The notes under the pieces are model-generated. The model saw nothing but the letters and a program-made list of their open reading frames with translations, ran no database searches and was not told where the DNA came from. A DNA stretch of 64,000 bases, taken from Chrysoporthe austroafricana. Lineage: Eukaryota; Ascomycota; Sordariomycetes; Diaporthales; Cryphonectriaceae. Below, piece after piece: positions 57,115-64,000 of the stretch; position 1 is the first letter of the stretch; each line of letters opens with the position of its first letter. The translations under genes were made by a program, and so were the position numbers. The DNA lies in the NCBI GenBank assembly GCA_001051155.2, contig JYIP02000006.1:992001-1056000 (forward strand), read 5' to 3'.

Positions 57115-57957
57115 GGTGGTCGATGTGTGGTGGTGCACCGGCCGGTAGATATTCTCCGTGAATGGCTGGCCGGGGAATATGCGGACGGAAGGGGCCCCCG
57201 ACTTATGAGAAGAGAGTTGGCATTTATATCGACGAGCTGCTGGTCAAGGGCCGCATTTTCAGGTCGAGGTATCGCTTGACCCAAACCGTCCAGGCCCGGG
57301 GAATGAAATGCGGGGAAGAAGGGGATGAGAGTTGATCTTCCTCAGGAGGAATCGTGTGTGAAGTGAAGTCCCAAGCACGTAAAAATGGGGACCTTCCCGG
57401 GGTTGAGGCTGCAGGTAGCCAAGTGACCCTGTCGTCAGCCAGCTACCTGCTTAGCACGGCAGGACGGCGCCAGGCTCGAGTCCGGGGGTACGGATGGCGG
57501 CAGGTCAGGTACCGCAGGAGGATGTAGGTCAGGGCCGGGACCGGTAGAGGTCGTGTACAGCTACTGTGCACGACGGAGGCACGAAATTGCGCGGTGGGCC
57601 GGACTTGGGGACAGGAAGGAAGTGGGATGGGCCCCCGGTGTGATGTCTGAACGTGCGCGCAAGTCGCGATACCTAGGCCGCGGGCGAGCTGGTGAGGTGG
57701 CAGGTCATGCACGTGGACAGATTCGGCCGCCAGACGCTAGCTGGGGAATATGCGAGTCCCACAGCCAAGTGCTCAGTGGCAGCTGCAGTCTGCAGTCTGT
57801 GAGGGTCGCGAGGCGGGATGGCGATCGTTTCCCCGAGACGGATCGTCGAAGGGGGAGGCGCAACGCCGGCAAACCAGACCTCGCGCTGCGTCTGCGCGCG
57901 CCGTGTCCGCCCTTTGTTCTCGGGTGCGCGCGAGCCGAGCCTCGCGTGCTCTTGGGC

Positions 57958-58013
57958 GCTGGTTCTGGTTCTGGTTCTGGTGCTGGTCCCGATTCTGGTA
58001 CTGGTGCTGGTGT
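57958..58013. repeat. GGTTCT / GGTGCT tandem repeat
   Basis: Six-base units GGTTCT with GGTGCT and GATTCT variants over about 55 bases. Confidence 0.85.
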
Positions 58014-58572
58014 TTGCTCCCTGTGTCCCGAGGCTCTGGCGCCCGAGCTCTTCTCTCGACGCGGCCTGCGCAGCAGCTTCCTCTCTCCCTGCCCTCGTGC
58101 TGCCCGCCGCAGAAGCCTAATAGCGCACCGCCGGGCCAGATGCACACGGACGCGCACGGAGAAGGCGCCCCCAGGATCAGACAGTACAAGAACGGCCCCG
58201 GGGAGAGGGCCAAGGGGCGGAACTAGGGCTCGGCGCAAAGTGAGTGACTCAGTCTGCCTGCTGTGGCCCAGGTCTCCAGGACGGGTCTCCTCGCGCGGTT
58301 GGACCGTAGTTCTGCGCGGGTAGGGGTCGAGATCGGGTCGAGGGCTCGGTACGATCTCGTCGTCTCGCTCTGTAGCGACGGCTAGCGCCCAGCTGCTGGG
58401 AGCGGGCGGCCTTGGTCGTATTCTGGTGATGAAGAGGTTGCGTGCGGGCCGTCCAGCGTCGTCAGCGGTGTCTCGAAAGGCAAGAAAAAAAAAAGAGGTA
58501 TAAAAGGGCTGCCGTAGCGACACGTTCAAGGCAGTCCTGGGACGTCGAAGTGAAACATGAACATAAAAAGAG

Positions 58573-58700
58573 GTGTGTGTGCGTATGTTCGTGTGTGTGT
58601 GTGTGTGTAGAGAGGTGTGTGTGTGTGGTTGCGTGTGCGTATGCGAGCGTGCGTGCGTGTGTGTGTGTGTGTGTGTGTCTCTATGTGTGTGTGTGCGCGC
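58573..58700. repeat. GT-rich microsatellite
   Basis: Long GTGTGT tracts with GTGC and GTAT interruptions over about 130 bases, upstream of the PLC gene on its 5' side. Confidence 0.9.
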
Positions 58701-58782
58701 AAGACAGCGGCAGAATGATAGTGCGTCGAGGCGGACCTCGAGGTGGTGGTGGTGTCGTCGCTGGTGGTGGTATTGGTGCAGG

Positions 58783-58813
58783 CCAGTCCAGTCCAGTCCA
58801 GTCCGGTCCAGTC
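58783..58813. repeat. Tandem CCAGT repeat
   Basis: At least four 5-bp CCAGT units (one with CGGT) in GC-rich intergenic DNA. Confidence 0.85.
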
Positions 58814-59550
58814 AGTGGTGGTGGTGACGATGGTGGTGGGAACATTTGGTCAATGGGGGGTGGTGGCCGTTTTCTTAAGTGCGCGATGCTAGCCCCCGGG
58901 AAATTGTTGGCAGGGAGAGCCAGAGCGCAGCCATGGCACGCCAGAGAACGAGCACTGCAGAAAATCAACCCTAGGGCCACACACGAAAGCTAGAGTGGGT
59001 TGGTTGAGAGAAAAGAGTTCAACAGGGTTCCCAGCTGATGGGCGTGCTGGGTAGCAGCGAGTACATGCCCAGTAGTAAGTACTGGGTAGTGGTTGCGGTC
59101 GCATTGAGCAGCTGGGCGGGATGGGGAGTACGACGGTACGCGGGGCACACGCAGGAGCGAGGTACTCTGGTACATGTGGGCGGGTACGGAGTACTGCGGC
59201 GACAATCTTGCTTTCTGCGCCGCTGGGGAGGGGGGGTGGGAGCAGTCGCGAACCTGGTCAGAAGACTGGATGGCAAGGGCGTTCAGTGGGCGCCCAGGGC
59301 TCCTGGGGGGAGGAAAAAGGCAGGCGGCAGGGGGCACCGAGGTAGACACATGTATCTCCCTGCCCGGTACCGGGTACCACCGCCTCGCTTGGCAAGCACG
59401 CGCAGGTGGCCTGGGCGCCGCGCACAGAGGGCGTACCCTGCTCGTACCCGGTACGCCTCCGCAGGCCCGTCGATCAGCCCCAGCCGCTCATCTTCAGATC
59501 CCCGTTGCATTGTCTGACTGCTATGTTGTACGTCCGTACTCTAGTACGGT

Positions 59551-59580
59551 CTCCTCCTCCTCCTCCTCCTCCTCCTCCTC
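59551..59580. repeat. (CTC)n microsatellite
   Basis: Ten uninterrupted CTC units. They create a false poly-Glu run in the minus-strand frame 59521-60564. Confidence 0.95.
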
Positions 59581-62500
59581 GAGACAGGCCCCAGGCCGCG
59601 GGTCGTCTTCCTCCCCAGGAGGCGCTGGGAGAAGAGAAGGCCTGCGCGGGCGAGCAGCGGAGGGGGCGGCGCCCGTGCAGGCCCTCAGGTAGGGTACGGT
59701 GTACCTGCTTAAAGTCCTCTGTGGCAGATCTCGACAGGGCAACCTGGCACGAGGTGGACTTTGAACGAGAAATATTGGGCCAGGGAGATTTGACGTGGCC
59801 GCGAGGTGACGACACAGCCGAAAGACGTCACAGGGAACCTCCAGGAAGTGCACAGTACTCCAGATCTGCCTCAGCACGACCCAACCAGGGGGGGTGGTAC
59901 CCAGTGGTACTGTACCGCAGGTCACCCCCCGGCCTCTCTGCGGGGCGCTACCGTGAAAGGGGTGCCCAGGGGAGGGGGGCGCTGAGGGCATGCTGGCATA
60001 CTGCAGCACCACTTGCATGATGCCTACTGGCACCGACAGCCGCCGAGCAGAGATATCCCACCAGAGAAAGGGCGCAGAGAGAGTTCTATTGACGTTCGTC
60101 CGACTGGGTACAGTACGTCGCAGCTCTGGCCCTGGGTAGCCTCCAGGTATCCGGGGCGTCTCGATGTGGGGTGAGGTCAGTCTGACGGGCAAGGTACCCA
60201 CCGCCCACACCGTCGGCGGCTTCTTCTGCGCGCGCCCAGGACAGGAACGGGAACAAGGAGCAGCGGTCGCATCCATCGAAACGGCAACTTCACCCGTCCG
60301 TCCCTCACAGACACACCGCGGTGTAAGACATGCAGCCCTTCTTCGTCTCGACAGGCCTAGCCGCATCCTGCTAGCAATATCAGACTCTCGGCTACATAGC
60401 GCCAACGGCTCGAGGGGGAAAATTGGGACCTCGACGACGGCGACAGGATGCGGCAAGCAGCTGCCCGAGGCCTGGGGAAGGTTGCAGCCACACACCACGG
60501 GGGCCGTCCACCACAGCACACAGCACGGCACTGGCAGCGTGACGGACTGACAGAACAACAACAACAGGAGGAGGGCGTTCCGTTCCCCCGCCAGTCTGAG
60601 TCATGATGACTACGATCTGCCAAGGACTTGATAATACGGTGAAGCCTTAGAACGCGGTTGTGTATCTTGCCCAAGCGCTTACACTCTCACCATCTTGGCC
60701 AGCATCCTCCTATCAAGCCCCCATCCAGCCTGCTGCCCGGTGGACACCCGCCCGCGCTGGGAAGTGACAGTCGTGCCGCGTCGGGCTGCCTACAGGAGGA
60801 GTCTATGGTCAATTCATGCCCTAGCGGGGAAGAGAAGATCACCGCCGTCCGGGTCGTGTGAGCATTCCCGTCCTTGTTCCGCGACGGGCGGCGGCGGGGA
60901 CCTTCTGTCATGGATCCAGTGATCATCGCGACAATGGCCATCCGACTCGGCCACGCTGCCAGGCCGCATAGAGACACATCATCAACACACCCCCCTCCCC
61001 CGGGGCCCTCTTGTTACTGCGGATCCGCGCAGGCGCACTTCCTCGGAGCGCCGTGGACTTGATCTGTCGCCTGCGCGTCACATGGGTAGCCCTCATTTCG
61101 GTGGGCAATCTCTGCTCGAACCCCAAGTCGGCCACCGCAGCATGGATCCGGGACTGATTGCCGTTCCTCGAAGCTGATGGATTCGGAACAACCCTGCGCG
61201 TTATCGCCCAGGGCTCTAGGCCGCAGGACACTGACAGGAGGTTGTGTCAAGTAGGAAGTCTGTAAGTCTGGACCGGCCCAGGTGCATGCTAAACACGACC
61301 CGGGCCCCCGGAGCAAAAAAAATTGTCGTCGCTCGGGTTAAAAAAAACTCAATGCCGCGAAGCCCAGGGGGCCCGGGCCAGAGACCGCTTCATTAGGGCA
61401 CCCGAGCTGCCAGGGCTGCAGCTGAGTCGGGCAATGCGAGTGTGGCGCGCCCTCATCCCAGCTGTGGCATTCGGCTCTCTCTGCCACACTGCCTCTTCTC
61501 TGACACACCTCCGCCCCCCCCCCAGTCCCGGAATTTTTAAGGCTGGGTGGGCTGGGGTCTCGCTGTTCTGCTCGTTGATTTTTTTTGCAGTGTAACCTAT
61601 GCATTCCTGCAGGCTCAGCTCCGGACTGGGCTGAGTGGCCCCTCAGCCATGTTTCGCCCAGATTTGTCAGAGGCCGCCCTCTGCCCAGGGCGTGTTGTTG
61701 GCGTCCTGGACCGCCCCGGGGCGGACGGGGTGTTCGATCGATCGCCCGGGGGAAGCAGTCTGGTGTTGATGGGCTCGGCCCGTCCATACTGGCGTGCTCT
61801 GTAAGATTGCAGAAGCGCCTAAAAAGTGACGGGTGTGTCCTGACATCAGCGTGCCTGCCCACTGGTAGGCAATTTGTACCTAGCCTCAGCGTCGTCGCAA
61901 CCCCGTCAAAACTTTTCCGCGCGTTGGGACTTGCGCTGCGACATGCTGTTGGTGCATCCGGCCCACTTTTAATAACTCCTTCGATGTGTGGTAGGTGAGG
62001 GGGTGGTGGGTGTGGACGTGTGTGTGGGTGTGGATGTGGTGTGTGACTCTGTTTGTGGTGGCTGTAGGGGCGGGCGGAAGGGCAAGGCGTCAGTCAGTGT
62101 CCAAATTTGAACCCCGCGAACAGAGGTACGGAGCAACGACTATCGGGAGCCCCGCGAGCTGCCGTGCGGTTCTGCTAAGGGGTGCTTGGCTTTACGTAAG
62201 CTGACACTGCTAGCGCTGGCCTAAGCAGTCTTCCAAGGACGGCACCATAGTAAGTAAGTTACTTAGTAGTATGTGTGTGCGCGGGCTATTCTGGACGACG
62301 CGAGATACGATTACGAAGCAACAGGCTGGCAGAGAGACGACTTCGTCACCTCTTCGCTGGCGACGGCAGCGCTTGAAACGCGCCATCCTCCTGTTCCTCC
62401 CCAAAAAGTCCCCCGATCTACCGAACCGTCAGGCGCCGAAGAGGGACTGGCGGCCTCCCTAGGCCCCAAAGGGCTAATGAGGCAATAAGGCTGCTGTCCG

Positions 62501-64000
62501 TCCCTGATCAACGGCGTTGATGCGCTCATCATTGCCATAGCGAGGTGATGATCGCCCCCTAAGCGTTCTTGGTGGGATGGCGGCCGGACGGCCGGGCAGG
62601 CTGTCAGTACGCTAGCCTGGTAGCGCGAGCTTTGTTCGTGCTCGGTCCTGGGCCTCGAGCGGCTCGTCTCCCTCCAGCGACCCGCGAGGGGGGCTCGCCG
62701 GGTGGTGCTCACGGGTGCCCTCTGCCTTCCTCTCTGCCCTGCCCCGCCCGGCTCCTCTGGCACGACCAGGACGTCGTCGACGCCGACGCGATCAGCGGGA
62801 GCGTCGGCTGCTGTCTCCAGTCCGCCCTGCCGATGCTCATTCAGCCTCGGACGGCAGCGCTGCGGCGCGATCGTCAGGGTTTCAGAGCGACAGTCAGCGG
62901 CCCTGCCGTGCTTAGGCAGGCGGCCGAGGATCCTGTACTGCGCTGGCGAGGTTTGGCCTCCCGTCGACGCTGGCGGGATGCAACATGACTCCATCAGTTC
63001 GTCGAGATGTGCATCCAGCGAGCGAGCAGACCCCACAGCCCTGGAAGCGAGACCCACAGAAGGACTCGTAGAAACGCAATGGAAGACGCTGCAGGTTCTG
63101 AGGATGTCATCCCACCCCTCCGGCCAGGGCAGAGGCAGGGGAGGGCAGAAGTACCGGGTACACGACTCTCCCCCCCATGCCGCCAAGGATGCAGCCTTGT
63201 CGCCATCATCCCTGCGCGGGGGTGCCCTCCTCCCCCACTTCGAGCCTTCTCCCACATGGCAACAAGCAGGGGCCGTCTGGTAGTCGGCGGCAAGGGGGTC
63301 ATTTCGGTCCGCCCGCCCAAGCAAGTCTCTGCGCTGCCTGCTGGCGTCGAAACTTCCATCGAGTCTTCTTGCGATGTTTCATGCAGGCGGCCTGCGGGGC
63401 CTCGTCCCGATGGAGCATCTCCAGGCCGGGCTGGATGTGTTCTCTGGGCTTTCACGGGGCACTAGCGCCCAGTGCCTCCTCGCAGAGTGACAGCCTTGGG
63501 GCTGGGACGGCAGGCCGCCTTCTTTTTTTGATAGACGACCTTCATGCAATGCATCTGCATTGCATCATGTCGTTGCACTGACGGCGCGGCAGCTAGCCGA
63601 CGAGAGAGCATCGCGTGCCACCCAAGTCACCAATGGCGTGGCTCGCTCGCATAAGCCGTCCAGGCCGGAGGGAGGGGGGTGGGTGAGATTGGTACCATGG
63701 CCTGCAAGTCAACACCGTCTCGGGCACAAAAATCTGGCCACTCGAGCAGACGTCGTGAGACTTCTCACGGCTGAACAGACGAGGAACTGAGGTGCTTCGC
63801 CCGGATGCGCGAGCTCCTCCTCGTTCTGCTGCAGCAGGCCCTCCGCCCGGCCGCGGTGCTGCGCTCCAAAGCCTCGAGGCAGCATCGCCGTCGTTCCCCG
63901 ACGCGCGCAAAATGTGGGCTTACCTATATCTCTGCCGCCCCGCGTTCCGATGGCGTGTGCGCGGTGCCGTGCAGCGCATCTGCTGAGGATCTTCTGGTCA

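Larger units (their letters stand above)
57115..64000. other. GC-rich, microsatellite-rich region without recognisable genes
   Basis: About 6.9 kb from the PLC upstream region to the window edge. Long open frames (for example 57705-58529, 59521-60564 and 62311-63324, all minus) are explained by high GC content and simple repeats and carry no family motif. The region may hold the PLC promoter and the long leader of a gene beyond the right edge. I see no RNA gene or mobile element. Confidence 0.5.

Noticed and set aside
57705..58529. 274-codon minus-strand frame
   Set aside because: Arg/Pro-rich translation of GC-rich repeats, no start context, no motif.
59521..60564. 347-codon minus-strand frame with poly-Glu end
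   Set aside because: The poly-Glu run comes from the (CTC)n microsatellite; the rest shows no domain.
62311..63324. 337-codon minus-strand frame near the right edge
   Set aside because: Composition is that of GC-rich noncoding DNA; no motif and competing frames of similar length on the other strand.

Overview
The window is nuclear DNA from a filamentous ascomycete (Pezizomycotina), most likely a Sordariomycete. The signs are short introns (about 50-140 nt, GTAAGT/GTGAGT-type donors), GC-rich third codon positions in core genes, HET-domain and NACHT-ankyrin genes, a PTH11-like rhodopsin-domain gene, and an NADP-glutamate dehydrogenase with the two-intron layout I recall for Neurospora. I rebuilt 18 protein-coding genes, most of them multi-exon. 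Exon joins were chosen from splice signals, phase and family motifs. No rRNA, convincing tRNA, CRISPR or intact transposon was seen.

Layout. 0-1.5 kb: a HET-domain gene. 2-25.8 kb: a conserved core block with an ER cyclophilin B (with an optional membrane-anchor exon), the Golgi/endosome SNARE Tlg1, the mRNA-export factor Gle1, the RNA-binding cell-wall regulator Ssd1, a secreted ferritin-like protein, NADP-GDH and the DNA polymerase delta catalytic subunit (two MluI boxes in its promoter). 26-31.3 kb: an accessory stretch with an F-box-like gene and a second HET gene, separated by AT-rich gene-free DNA. 32-35.7 kb: a compact group with an unrecognised acidic protein, Get4 and an RRM/RGG protein with a mitochondrial-type presequence. 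36.6-40.5 kb: a large NACHT-ankyrin (NLR-like) gene with 11 ankyrin units, ten of them very alike, in AT-richer surroundings. 42-51.4 kb: a rhodopsin-domain membrane protein, an enoyl-reductase-like MDR enzyme and a 1088-residue PLP decarboxylase that needs a 5-nt micro-exon. 53.7-57.1 kb: a delta-type phospholipase C. 57.1-64 kb: GC-rich, microsatellite-rich DNA with no recognisable gene.

Functional themes. Core genes cover secretion and ER entry (CypB, Tlg1, Get4), RNA fate (Gle1, Ssd1, the RRM/RGG protein), replication (Pol delta), nitrogen assimilation (GDH) and Ca2+/lipid signalling (PLC). The accessory genes (two HET, one NLR, one F-box-like, one rhodopsin-domain) fit the allorecognition and environment-sensing repertoire of filamentous fungi. 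The observations I consider most worth checking are the 5-nt micro-exon and long C-terminal extension of the decarboxylase, the alternative C-termini of CypB, the homogenised ankyrin repeats of the NLR, and the mitochondrial-type presequence on the RRM/RGG protein.
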